Below are positions 33,352-41,955 of a stretch of DNA of 64,000 nt, one piece after another. Source of the stretch: Deinococcus hopiensis KR-140 (GTDB taxonomy: Bacteria; Deinococcota; Deinococci; Deinococcales; Deinococcaceae); the NCBI RefSeq assembly GCF_900176165.1, contig NZ_FWWU01000009.1, positions 518,001 through 582,000 of the forward strand, in the 5' to 3' direction. Under the pieces are notes generated by a model. It was not told the DNA's origin, searched no databases, and was given only the letters and a program-made list of their open reading frames with translations. Made by a program: the position numbers and the translations under genes. Numbering within the stretch: position 1 is the first letter of the stretch; each line of letters starts with the position of its first letter.

Positions 33352-33831
33352 TTACTCGTGGTCGTGCATGCCCGGCGTGTGGGCGTGGCCGTGTTCAAGC
33401 TCCTCGGCGGTGGCGTCGCGCACGTTGCGCACCGTCACGTCGAAGTTCAAGACCATTCCGGCGAGGGGCGCGTTGAAATCCACCTGTACCTTGTCGCCGT
33501 CTACTTCCAGCACGGTGAAGGGCAGCACGCTGCCGTCTTCCGCTTGGGCGTAGTAGGTGGCCCCAACTTCGGGCGCGTCGTCAAAGTCCTCGCGGTCGAG
33601 CTCTTCGACATTGTCCTCGTCGCGCTCGCCGTAGCCGTCTTCGGGCTGCACCGTCACGTGCAGGCTGTCGCCGGCCTTCTTGCCTTCCAGGGCCCGCTCG
33701 AGGCCGGGGATGATGTTGTTGTGCCCGTGCAGGTAGGTCAGGGGCTCGCCGGGTTCGCTCTGGTCGACGACCTCGCCCTCGACCTTGAGCACGTAATCCA
33801 TTTCGACGACTTTGTCCTGGGTGATGTTCAT
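33352..33831 (-). CDS. slyD: FKBP-type peptidyl-prolyl isomerase, SlyD-like
   Basis: The 159-residue product has the SlyD domain order: an FKBP strand (VVEMDYVLKVEGEVVDQS), the insert-in-flap region (LERALEGKKAGD to VQPEDGYGERDED) and the FKBP end (DVTVRNVRDATAEEL). The last 15 residues are His-rich (EHGHAHTPGMHDHE), the metal-binding tail of SlyD. It acts as a cytoplasmic folding helper and nickel-binding chaperone. It is divergent from moeA with a 101-base gap. Confidence 0.92.
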   Translation of the reverse strand: MNITQDKVVEMDYVLKVEGEVVDQSEPGEPLTYLHGHNNIIPGLERALEGKKAGDSLHVTVQPEDGYGERDEDNVEELDREDFDDAPEVGATYYAQAEDGSVLPFTVLEVDGDKVQVDFNAPLAGMVLNFDVTVRNVRDATAEELEHGHAHTPGMHDHE

Positions 33832-33932
33832 GGTAACTCCACTGTAGAGGCTGGGGAAATGAGAGGGCTGGATGTACGCCGCAGTCTACCCTCTCCGGCC
33901 CGTTCGGGCCGAACAGTCCCTATCCTGCCCCC

Positions 33933-35138
33933 ATGGCTGCCCCTTCCTTTCCCTCGCCGGCCTTCCCCATGCACGTCGGCGTGCAGGAGGCCCGCGAGCT
34001 GCTTGCCGCCCTGCTGCCCGTACCCGGCGCCGAGCGTGTTCCGCTGCGGGAGGCGCGGGGCCGCGTCCTGGCCGTGGACCTCCCAGCCCTCGTCAGCCAC
34101 CCGAGTGCCACTGAGAGCGCCCTGGACGGCGTTGCGGCCCGTGCGGAAGATACGGATCAGGCCACGCCCGGGGCACCTGCGCGACTGCGTGTGGTGGGGG
34201 AGAGCCGCGCAGGTCTGGCTTTCGCGGGGAGGGTGGGGTCCGGCGAGTGTGTCCGCATCTACACCGGAGCGCCCATGCCGCCGGGCGCGGACGCGATCTG
34301 CCCTGTGGAACAGCTGGCGGAGGACGGGCCGGACCACGTGTTGCTCCAGCGCCCAGCCCGGCGTGAGGACGTGCGGCACGAGGGCGGCGATTTCCGGACC
34401 GGAGAAGTGGTGCTGCGCTCTGGCGTGCGCCTCACGCCGTCCCGACTGGCCCTTGCAGCGGCCCTGGGCCACCCGCAGGTGCCCGTCCTCCGCCGGGTGC
34501 GGGTGGCCCTGCTGTCTACCGGAGACGAGGTGATCGAGCCTGGCAGGCCGCTGCACCCGGGACAGGTGTACGACAGCAACAGTGCCGGCCTGGGGGCCAT
34601 GTTGGAGGACTGCGGCTGCGAGGTGCTGCCCCTGGGCCACGCGCCGGACCGTCCCGAGGCGTTGGCTGAGGTCATCGCTGGGGTAGGCGGGGCGGACGTG
34701 CTCCTCACGAGCGGCGGAGTGAGCATGGGCCGGTACGACTTTATGCGTGACCTGCTCGTTCAGCAGGGCCGTGTCGCCTTCTGGAAGGTGCGGATGCGGC
34801 CCGGCGGCCCGGCGCTCGTGGGGGGCTGGCATGGCCTCCCCGTCGTCGGGTTGCCGGGCAATCCGGTGAGCAGCTTGGTGGTCTTTCACGTCATTGTGCG
34901 TCCCGTATTGACCGGTCAGCCGCTGGAGACGCTGAAGTTCCGGGCCGCCACACCCTTTCGGGGCCTGCCGGACAAGACGGCCTTCTGGCGGGGCGTGGTC
35001 CGGGGCGGCGAGGTGCGCGACTACGGGCAGCAGGGCAGCGGCGTGTTGCGCTCGCTGAGTGAGGCAAACGCCCTGGTGATTGTGCCCGAGGGCGGGCAGG
35101 TGGAGGTGGGCCAGGAGGTGGAGGTGGCGCTGCTGTAG
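33933..35138 (+). CDS. moeA: Molybdopterin molybdenumtransferase MoeA
   Basis: MoeA inserts molybdate into adenylylated molybdopterin. The 401-residue product has the MoeA pattern: an N-terminal region ending SALDGVAAR (the usual MDGYA variant), RIYTGAPMPPGADAICPVEQ near residue 108, the MogA-like domain STGDEVIEPG...YDSNS near 194-215 and LLTSGGVSMGRYDF near 265, then the LPGNPVSS stretch near 310. No ribosome binding site precedes the ATG at 33933, so the mRNA may be leaderless, as is common in deinococci. Confidence 0.92.
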   Translation: MAAPSFPSPAFPMHVGVQEARELLAALLPVPGAERVPLREARGRVLAVDLPALVSHPSATESALDGVAARAEDTDQATPGAPARLRVVGESRAGLAFAGRVGSGECVRIYTGAPMPPGADAICPVEQLAEDGPDHVLLQRPARREDVRHEGGDFRTGEVVLRSGVRLTPSRLALAAALGHPQVPVLRRVRVALLSTGDEVIEPGRPLHPGQVYDSNSAGLGAMLEDCGCEVLPLGHAPDRPEALAEVIAGVGGADVLLTSGGVSMGRYDFMRDLLVQQGRVAFWKVRMRPGGPALVGGWHGLPVVGLPGNPVSSLVVFHVIVRPVLTGQPLETLKFRAATPFRGLPDKTAFWRGVVRGGEVRDYGQQGSGVLRSLSEANALVIVPEGGQVEVGQEVEVALL

Positions 35139-35203
35139 GGCGGGCGGCGAGACTGTGCGCGGAGCGGCTCGGCCCTCCTGCTAACCGCTGAAAGCCACTT
35201 CTC

Positions 35204-35632
35204 CTACAGCAGCGCGCGGTGGTCCGCCAGCATGCAGCGGTCCTGAATCACGTCGATGCCGCGCGCTGTGAGCGCCCCCGCCGTCTCGTCGTCGCGGATG
35301 CCCTGCTGCAACCACACCACGCGGGGCAGAGGCTGCATGCTCAGGATGTCGGACAGATGCTCGTGCACCTTGTCGCTGCGGCGAAACACCTCCACCACGT
35401 CCACCGGCACGCCGATCTCCGCGAGGGTGGACACGGCCTTGTGCCCGAAAAAGCTCTCTCCACGAGCGGCGAGGGCCGGGTTGACCGGAATGACGCTGTA
35501 GCCGCGGCGGTACAGGTACTCGGGCACGTAGTGGGCGGCCTTCATGGGGTCGCGGTGAAAGCCCACCACGGCCACCACCTTGTTGTCCTTCAGCACGCGG
35601 ATCACGTCGGGCAGGGCGGTCAACAGGGTCAC
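35204..35632 (-). CDS. CoA-binding (YccU-like) protein
   Basis: The 142-residue product is a single CoA_binding Rossmann domain of the YccU family: VIRVLKDNKVVAVVGFHRDPMK (dinucleotide loop), YLYRRGYSVIPVNP, VDVVEVFRRSD and VVWLQQGIRDDE. It starts with GTG and overlaps the hemL stop by 4 bases, so the two are co-translated. Its biochemical role is unknown; a link with tetrapyrrole synthesis is only suggested by this coupling. Confidence 0.87.
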   Translation of the reverse strand: MTLLTALPDVIRVLKDNKVVAVVGFHRDPMKAAHYVPEYLYRRGYSVIPVNPALAARGESFFGHKAVSTLAEIGVPVDVVEVFRRSDKVHEHLSDILSMQPLPRVVWLQQGIRDDETAGALTARGIDVIQDRCMLADHRALL

Positions 35633-36984
35633 GCGCCTCTCCCCAGGTGGAGGTAGGCGGCGCGGGCCACGTCCAGCGTGCGGCTGAGTTCCGCCTCCCC
35701 ATGCGCGGCACTTACGAAGATGCTCTCGAACTGAGAGGGGGCCCAGTAGACGCCTCCAGCGAGCATCTGCTGGAACCAGCGGGCGAAAGCGGCGGTGTCG
35801 CTGCGCGCCGCGTCCGTGTAGGTGCGTATAGAGCCGTCCGGCGCGTCCTGATGAAACGCAGTGAGCATCGAGCCGACGCGGTTGACCGAGAGGGGCACCC
35901 CCGCCTCGCGTGCCGCAGCGCTCAGGCCACCGGCGAGCTGCGCGGTGTAGCTCTCCAGCTTCACGTAGAGGGCCGGCTCATTCTCCAGCACCTGCAGCGT
36001 GGCGAGGCCCGCAGCCATGGCCAGCGGGTTGCCACTCAGCGTGCCCGCCTGGTACACCGGCCCCTGCGGCGAGACGTAATTCATCACGTCCGCCCGCCCG
36101 CCGTATGCGCCCACCGGCAGCCCGCCCCCGATGATCTTGCCCCAGCAGATCAGGTCTGGGGTCAGGCCCAGCAGGCCCGTCGCGCCCCGCAACGAGAGGC
36201 GAAAGCCCGTCATTACCTCATCGGCGATCAGGAGCGTGCCGTGCTCGCGGACCCGGTGCAGGGCAGCCAGGAAGTTGGGCGTGGGAATCAAGACGCCCGC
36301 ATTGCCCACCACGGGCTCGAAAATCACGGCGGCAACCTCATGCCCCCGCTCCGCCATCAGCGCGTCGAGGGCGACTGGATCGTTGTACTCGCTGACCAGC
36401 GTCAGCGCGGCGTATTCCTCGGGGACCCCGGCGCTGCTCGGCGCGGCGCGGCCCAGGTGTCCCTCGGCGTTCGTCATGAGGCCGCTGCCCGCTTCCACCA
36501 GCAGTCCATCGGCGTGGCCGTGGTAATTGCCCCGGAACTTTACGATGAACTTGCGTGCCGTCGCTCCGCGCGCCAGCCGCAGGGCGCTCATGGTGGCCTC
36601 GGTACCGCTGTTGACGAAGCGCACGCGCTCCACGCCTGTCAGCCGCGTGACCGTCTCGGCGAGCCGCACCTCACCCTCACCGGGCGCACCGTAACTGGTG
36701 CCGCGCGACAGGGCGTCCGCAACCGCTTCGCGCACTGCCGGATGATCATGGCCCAGGATCATCGGTCCCCAGGAGCCGATGTAATCCAGGAGGCGGTGGC
36801 CGTCGGCGTCAGTCAGGTACGCGCCGTGGGCCTCCCGGATAAAGCGGGGCGATCCGCCCACACTTTTAAACGCCCGCACCGGGCTGTTTACGCCGCCTGG
36901 CGTCACCCGCTGCGCACGGCTGAACAGGGCCTGTGACTGCGCCGTACTGGCCTGCGTGGCGGGAGGAGAAGTCTCGCTCGTCAT
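35629..36984 (-). CDS. hemL: Glutamate-1-semialdehyde 2,1-aminomutase
   Basis: The PLP enzyme converts glutamate 1-semialdehyde to 5-aminolevulinate, the C5-route precursor of heme, siroheme and cobalamin. The 451-residue product has the family landmarks: TPGGVNSPVRAFKSVGG near residue 28, FVNSGTEATMSA near 122, LLIADEVMTGFR and the Schiff-base lysine region CWGKIIGGGLPVGAYGG near 283. The first 20 residues are a low-complexity leader. It leads a two-gene unit with the CoA-binding protein. Confidence 0.95.
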   Translation of the reverse strand: MTSETSPPATQASTAQSQALFSRAQRVTPGGVNSPVRAFKSVGGSPRFIREAHGAYLTDADGHRLLDYIGSWGPMILGHDHPAVREAVADALSRGTSYGAPGEGEVRLAETVTRLTGVERVRFVNSGTEATMSALRLARGATARKFIVKFRGNYHGHADGLLVEAGSGLMTNAEGHLGRAAPSSAGVPEEYAALTLVSEYNDPVALDALMAERGHEVAAVIFEPVVGNAGVLIPTPNFLAALHRVREHGTLLIADEVMTGFRLSLRGATGLLGLTPDLICWGKIIGGGLPVGAYGGRADVMNYVSPQGPVYQAGTLSGNPLAMAAGLATLQVLENEPALYVKLESYTAQLAGGLSAAAREAGVPLSVNRVGSMLTAFHQDAPDGSIRTYTDAARSDTAAFARWFQQMLAGGVYWAPSQFESIFVSAAHGEAELSRTLDVARAAYLHLGRGA

Positions 36985-37129
36985 GCAGTCACCTTACGGC
37001 AAGGGTCCGCAGCGTTTGGGGCCGTGGGCGACACTCACACCCACGTAAAGCCTGTCCGGATCCTTCCACGGATCTCCTGTGAAAGCAGCTCTACGAAACG
37101 TTCATTTAAACCTGCCATATTAAGCGTGG

Positions 37130-39619
37130 ATGAACAGGCTCCTCATTCTTGTTCTGAGCTCGCTGCTGCTCTCCCCACAGGCAGGAGGGGCTGCCCCGGC
37201 GGTAGGCAGTCACGCTGAAATACACGGCGGCGCAGCGGCTGAAGCTGTAGCGGGTGGGCGCTGGAGCGATCCTCACACCTGGCCGGGAGGACAGGTTCCG
37301 GCCATGGGGGCCGCGGTGACCATTCCTGCTGGAAAAGCGGTGGTTCTGGACGTGAGCCCACCGCGCCTGGCAAGCCTGACGGTGCAGGGGCGGCTCACCT
37401 TCGCGGAGAAGGACCTGGACCTGAAGGCCGACTGGATCATGCTGGACGGCGGCACGTTGGAGGTGGGGCGCGAGGGCCAACCCTTCGCGCACCGCGCTAC
37501 CCTGACCCTCACCGACGCCCGCCCCGGCGAAAACGTCATGGATATGGGCGATAAGCTGATAGGGGTCATGGACGGCGGCCATCTGGAATTGCACGGCCAG
37601 CCACGCCTGTCGTGGACCCGTCTGGCGCAGACAGCGCGCGTGGGAAGCACCGCCTTGCGCCTACAAACCTCCCCGAACTGGGGGCCCGGGGACCGGCTGG
37701 TGCTCGCCAGCACCGACTTCGACGCCGCGCAGCAGGAGACCGTGACGGTCCGCAGCGTGTCGGGCTCCACCGTGACCTTGACCGCGCCGCTGAAGTTCAT
37801 GCACTTCGGCGAGGTGCAGACCTTTGGGGGCGGAACCCTGGACGAACGGGCCGAGGTGGGGCTGCTGACCCGCAACGTCACCGTGCAGGGCAGCGTGGAG
37901 CGCCGGAACGAGGCGTTCGGCGGGCAGATCATGGTGATGCGGGGCGGGCAGGCCCGGGTAGAGGGCACCGAGCTGACGCGCATGGGCCAGGCGGGGCTGC
38001 TGCGGCGCTACCCGCTGCACTTTCACATGGTGGGTTCGGCCCGCGCCTCCTATGTGCGCGGCAACAGCTTGCACGACCTCTTCAACCGCTGCCTGACCCT
38101 GCACGGCACCAATGACCTCAACGTGGACGGCAACGTGATGACCGGGACCGTTGGGCACTGCCTGTTTCTGGAAGACGGCGCGGAAACGGGCAACGTCATC
38201 ACGGACAACCTCGTGCTGGGCACCCGCGCTCCTGATTCCAAGAAGGGCGAGAAGGCTGTGTTGCCCTCGGATACCGGATTTCCCGGCCCTTCGAGCTACT
38301 GGATTTCCAACCCGGCGAACACCCTGCGCGGCAATGTGGCGGCGGGGGGCGACGGAGTGGGCTTCTGGTACGCGCTCGCTGAACATCCCACGGGGCTGAG
38401 CCGTTCGGAGGGTATCTGGCCGCAGCGCACGCCCCTGACGGCCTTCGAGAACAATGTGGCGCACTCCTACGTCACGGCGGGGCTGGACGTGGACCACGGA
38501 CCTGGGGCAGACGGCTACGTGAACCCCACCGAGTACCACCCCCTGCGCAATCCTGCGGACGAGAAGTCGGCGGCGGTACCCGCTTACTTCGACCGCTTCA
38601 CCGCCTACAAAAACCGCAACAGTGGGGCGTGGTTTCGCGGTTTCAACCAGGTCCTGCGCGGCGCGGTGCTGGCCGACAACGCCGTTGGCGTGACCTTCGC
38701 TTCCAGCCTCAATGCCATGGAGGGCGGCCTGATCGTGGGCGAGAGTGCCAACGTCGGCACGCCGCCGAACTGGGAGAAGCGCGGGGCGGAGGGCCGCAGC
38801 CTGCCGCTGCCCCAGCAGGCGGACTTTCCCATTCGGGGCTTCGAGTTCTACGACGGTACAGTCCGTGCCAGCGGCGTCACCTTCGCCAACTTCTTGCCCA
38901 GCGCGCTGCGTCCGGCGGGCGCGCTGGGCTACCGCCGGCAAAACCACTATCCGCTCAGTCCGGTCAACGCCGCCGAGAACCTGCGCTTCGTCGAGGCCAA
39001 CCGGGTCTATTTCGAGACGCCCCTGGGGGAAGCCGATGGGGACAAGTCCGCCACATTCCTGGACCTGAGCGGCAGCGTGACGGGTCAGGCGGGGCGCTCC
39101 GTCGTGGCCAGTAATCCACTGCTGTTCGATTCCAGTTGCACCCGCCGTGCCGAGTGGAACGCCTACATCTGCGACAAGCCGTATGGCCGCCTGTGGTTGG
39201 ACGACGTGGAACGGGGCGGTGTGGGCTCGGTTACCCTGCGGCGTGCGGACGGCGCGACGGCGGTGCTGGCGGGAACGCCCGGCGCGCGCGCCCTGTTCTC
39301 CACCACCGCGCCTGCCCGGTTGAACTACACGGCCACCCTCGCGCGTGGGTTGCCCCGTCATCTGCGCCTGGGCATCAACGACCGCGTGCCGGGCGACTGG
39401 GTACGGTTGGACCTGGCCGTGCCCTACGAACCCGTCATCTACCGCGACTGGTGGATCGATGCCCGCAGCCGCCTGAAGAGGGTGTCCCGGCAGGCCTTGG
39501 ACGCCACGAACGGCGAGGGTTACGCCTGGGAAAACGGCACCCTCTTTCTCAAGCTGAGCGTGCAGCCCGGCCGTACCTACGCGGCGCTGGACCTGTGCCG
39601 CACCAACCTCTGCCAGTAG
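37130..39619 (+). CDS. Large secreted G8-domain, beta-helix protein resembling CEMIP/TMEM2
   Basis: The 829-residue product has a signal peptide (residues 1-22). Residues about 40-130 form a G8 domain: RWSDPHTWPGGQVP, a Trp-Gly-rich start shared with vertebrate CEMIP (KIAA1199) and TMEM2, which break down hyaluronan. A long parallel beta-helix follows, with RRYPLHFHMVG near residues 293-303, the conserved His-x-His stretch of that group, and repeats such as CLTLHGTNDLNVDGN. The last 200 residues add a strand-rich domain. The likely role is cleaving or binding an extracellular polysaccharide; the substrate is unknown. A strong terminator follows. Confidence 0.78.
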   Translation: MNRLLILVLSSLLLSPQAGGAAPAVGSHAEIHGGAAAEAVAGGRWSDPHTWPGGQVPAMGAAVTIPAGKAVVLDVSPPRLASLTVQGRLTFAEKDLDLKADWIMLDGGTLEVGREGQPFAHRATLTLTDARPGENVMDMGDKLIGVMDGGHLELHGQPRLSWTRLAQTARVGSTALRLQTSPNWGPGDRLVLASTDFDAAQQETVTVRSVSGSTVTLTAPLKFMHFGEVQTFGGGTLDERAEVGLLTRNVTVQGSVERRNEAFGGQIMVMRGGQARVEGTELTRMGQAGLLRRYPLHFHMVGSARASYVRGNSLHDLFNRCLTLHGTNDLNVDGNVMTGTVGHCLFLEDGAETGNVITDNLVLGTRAPDSKKGEKAVLPSDTGFPGPSSYWISNPANTLRGNVAAGGDGVGFWYALAEHPTGLSRSEGIWPQRTPLTAFENNVAHSYVTAGLDVDHGPGADGYVNPTEYHPLRNPADEKSAAVPAYFDRFTAYKNRNSGAWFRGFNQVLRGAVLADNAVGVTFASSLNAMEGGLIVGESANVGTPPNWEKRGAEGRSLPLPQQADFPIRGFEFYDGTVRASGVTFANFLPSALRPAGALGYRRQNHYPLSPVNAAENLRFVEANRVYFETPLGEADGDKSATFLDLSGSVTGQAGRSVVASNPLLFDSSCTRRAEWNAYICDKPYGRLWLDDVERGGVGSVTLRRADGATAVLAGTPGARALFSTTAPARLNYTATLARGLPRHLRLGINDRVPGDWVRLDLAVPYEPVIYRDWWIDARSRLKRVSRQALDATNGEGYAWENGTLFLKLSVQPGRTYAALDLCRTNLCQ

Positions 39620-39633
39620 GGCACCGGGGAACA

Positions 39634-39674
39634 GGGAAAGCAGGCCCGTTCCTCAGGAACGGGCTTGCTTTCCC
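39634..39674. terminator. Bidirectional terminator after the G8 protein gene
   Basis: Arms at 39634-39652 and 39656-39674 pair over 19 bases with one mismatch (GGGAAAGCAGGCCCGTTCC with GGAACGGGCTTGCTTTCCC) around a 3-base loop. It lies between converging genes. Confidence 0.8.
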
Positions 39675-39682
39675 TCCGCTTT

Positions 39683-40306
39683 CTACAACCCCAGCAAACC
39701 CGCCGCTGCCGTCTTGGTCAATTCCTCCCGGAAGGGCGCGACGAGGGCGCGTTCCGAGGCGGTGGCCGTCTGAACCGTGGTGTTCAGGTCTGGAAAGCGG
39801 CCTTGCTGTAACGCGTTGGCCGCCTCGGCGAAATCCACCTCAGGCAGACCCAGGGCGCGGTTGACCTCACGCCGAACCGCGGCGTAGCGCGCGGCGCCCA
39901 TTCCCTCTTTGGCGAGCGCTGCCGTCTGTGCCTGCCGGGCCTGGCCGATCCCACTGCCCACGCCGCGGACCACGTTCAGCACCGTGACCACACTGGGCGA
40001 CTGGCCGTTCTGGATGTCGGTCCAGACCTGCTGCACGTTGGTAAAGCTGCTCCCCAGGGCTTTTTTGACCTCACGGCGGACCCGGACGAAGCGCTGCACG
40101 TCCGCTGTGGTGAGTGGTGCGTCGGCCTTCGTCCCGCCCGACTGCTGCGCGGTGGTCTGCACCTGAGCGGGGGGCTGCCACGACGCCAGAAACTCACGCG
40201 CGGGCTGAACGACGTAAAACCAGGCGAGCCCCGCCATCAGCGCGATTACCAGCAGGGAACTTCCCCCACATCCCAAGCATCCACATCCCAGCCCACGGCC
40301 TCTCAT
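39683..40306 (-). CDS. Membrane-anchored protein of unknown function
   Basis: The 207-residue product opens with a Gly/Cys-rich stretch (GCGCLGCGG) and one membrane helix (SSLLVIALMAGLAWFYVV, about residues 15-32). The outer part is helical, with two related halves: VQRFVRVRREVKKALG...VRGVGSGIGQAR and ARYAAVRREVNRALGLPEV. The repeat of RREV(K/N)xALG suggests an internal duplication. The ATG at 40306 is used; a GTG at 40345 is also possible. I do not recognise the family. Confidence 0.65.
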   Translation of the reverse strand: MRGRGLGCGCLGCGGSSLLVIALMAGLAWFYVVQPAREFLASWQPPAQVQTTAQQSGGTKADAPLTTADVQRFVRVRREVKKALGSSFTNVQQVWTDIQNGQSPSVVTVLNVVRGVGSGIGQARQAQTAALAKEGMGAARYAAVRREVNRALGLPEVDFAEAANALQQGRFPDLNTTVQTATASERALVAPFREELTKTAAAGLLGL

Positions 40307-40381
40307 GGGGCCAGGTACGGGTCCAGGGGAAAGGAAGTTCCCCACCGTTTTTCCAGTCGGGCTGCATTCACCCCGTGTGGA

Positions 40382-41263
40382 TCAGACCTCGCCTCCCCAC
40401 GCCTGCCCGTGGGCCTGCCACGCCGCCTCCACGTGGGCGAGCAGCGCCTGGGGAAGTGGCCCGGCCTCCACCACCTGCGCGTTCCATTCCAGGTTCTGTA
40501 GGCTCGCCGTCCCCACGATGGCGCTGCTCACGCCGGGCGCAAATGCGCTGAAACGCAGGGCGAATTCGGGCCAGCCCAGCCCCCCGGGGTCCAGCCGCAA
40601 GGCCTGCAGGCGCTCCCAGTAGACCTCGGCGTACTGCCCCGCCGGACGTTCCCGGAACTGCCACGCGGCGTTGGCGATGGGCCGCTTGGCGATCACGCCC
40701 AGCCCTTTCTTGGCGGCGAGCGGCAGGGCGTGGTGCAGGCTTCGCTGGTCCGCCACGCTCACGCTCGTCTCCACACTGCCAAAATGCCCCGACTGCACGG
40801 CCCAGAACAGCGCCTCGTTCTCGCCGCTGTAGGCCGCCACCCCGATCAGTCCCGCCGCCCGGACCTCACCGAGTGCGCCCAGCAGGTCCTCGCGCTGCAG
40901 GGTGTCGAGCGGGCAGGAGTGCAGGTGGAAGATGTCGATGCGCTCCGTCTTCAGCAGGCGCAACGCCCGTTCCACGCCCCGGGAAATGCTCTGGGGAGAC
41001 CAGTCCTCGGTGCCTTCCGCGCCGTAGCCGCCCTTGCTGCTCAGCACGAACTCATCGCGGCGGCGTGCCAGATGACGCCCGATCCGCTCTTCGCTCAGGC
41101 CGTAGCCGCGCGCTGTGTCGATCAGGGTCAGGCCCAGGTCGAGGGCGCGGTGAAGCAGCCGCTCGGCTTCGGTCTCGGACAGGGCTTCCGCCCCCACCTG
41201 GCCTGCACCCAGGCCCAGCACGCCGACCCGCAGGCCCGTCTTGCCAAATTCCCGCTGCATCAT
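40382..41263 (-). CDS. Aldo/keto reductase
   Basis: The 293-residue product is a TIM-barrel aldo/keto reductase: N-terminal FGKTGLRVGVLGLGAG, the catalytic Asp and Tyr in IDTARGYGLSEERIG near residue 50, the Lys in VLSSKGGYG near 75, DIFHLHS near 112 and the NADPH-binding FAPGVSSAIVGTASLQN near 247. It reduces carbonyls with NAD(P)H; the substrate is unknown. The start may be either of two adjacent ATG codons (41263 or 41260). Confidence 0.85.
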   Translation of the reverse strand: MMQREFGKTGLRVGVLGLGAGQVGAEALSETEAERLLHRALDLGLTLIDTARGYGLSEERIGRHLARRRDEFVLSSKGGYGAEGTEDWSPQSISRGVERALRLLKTERIDIFHLHSCPLDTLQREDLLGALGEVRAAGLIGVAAYSGENEALFWAVQSGHFGSVETSVSVADQRSLHHALPLAAKKGLGVIAKRPIANAAWQFRERPAGQYAEVYWERLQALRLDPGGLGWPEFALRFSAFAPGVSSAIVGTASLQNLEWNAQVVEAGPLPQALLAHVEAAWQAHGQAWGGEV

Positions 41264-41308
41264 GGAGCGCACCCTAACGCCACGGAGCCGCGCTTCCTAT
41301 CCCCCGGG

Positions 41309-41935
41309 TCACCCAGGGCCGGGCGACAGCACCGTGACCAGCGCTTGCCCGCCCTCCAGCGCGGCCCGCACCTCGCCGCCCGCCGCCTCGTTGCTGACCG
41401 TCCAGCCGCTGCCCTGGGGAATGTTTGCCCTGCGCAGGGGCCAGCGTACGCCGGTGAGCGTCAACCCCTGCAGGTCGGTGAAGGCCAGCACGCTCAGGGT
41501 GGTGCCCGCGGGCAGGTGCAGCGAAAGGGGCCGGTCCGGCAGCAGCGGAGAGCCGCTCTCATCGCCACTGTGGAGCGTCACGCCCAGGCCCTCACGCGTC
41601 AGCCGCAGCCCACCGAGCATCAGGGCCGCCGCGTGATCGAAGCGGCCGCCGAAGGCCCCGAGAAAGACCAGCCGGGTGGCCCCCCGCCTCCTCGCCACGC
41701 GCACCGCCAGTTCGGCGTCCGTTTCGTCCTTGGCCGCCGGGTGGACTTCACGCGGGGCGTCGAGGTGCAGCCCTGCTGAAGAATCGAAATCGCCCACCCA
41801 GGCGTCCACGCGCACACCGAGGGCTGCGGCATGTCGCCCACCACCGTCCGCCGCCACCACCAGATCGGGCCGGGGCAGGGCGCGCAACGCGCCCGTGGGG
41901 ACAAGGCGGCCCCCGACGAGAATCCAGGCGGTCAT
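41309..41935 (-). CDS. Thiamine pyrophosphokinase (TPK/ThiN type)
   Basis: The enzyme makes thiamine diphosphate from thiamine and ATP. The 208-residue product has the TPK signatures: LVVAADGGGRHA near residue 25, VGDFDSS near 46, KDETDAELAV near 68, FLGAFGGRFDHA near 90 and the thiamine-site end GWTVSNEA near 178. It lies on the same strand as, and about 1.1 kb downstream of, the thiamine-type ABC transporter genes. Together they import and activate thiamine, though an unrelated gene lies between. Confidence 0.85.
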   Translation of the reverse strand: MTAWILVGGRLVPTGALRALPRPDLVVAADGGGRHAAALGVRVDAWVGDFDSSAGLHLDAPREVHPAAKDETDAELAVRVARRRGATRLVFLGAFGGRFDHAAALMLGGLRLTREGLGVTLHSGDESGSPLLPDRPLSLHLPAGTTLSVLAFTDLQGLTLTGVRWPLRRANIPQGSGWTVSNEAAGGEVRAALEGGQALVTVLSPGPG

Positions 41936-41955
41936 GCGGTGAGTCTAGCCGCCTT

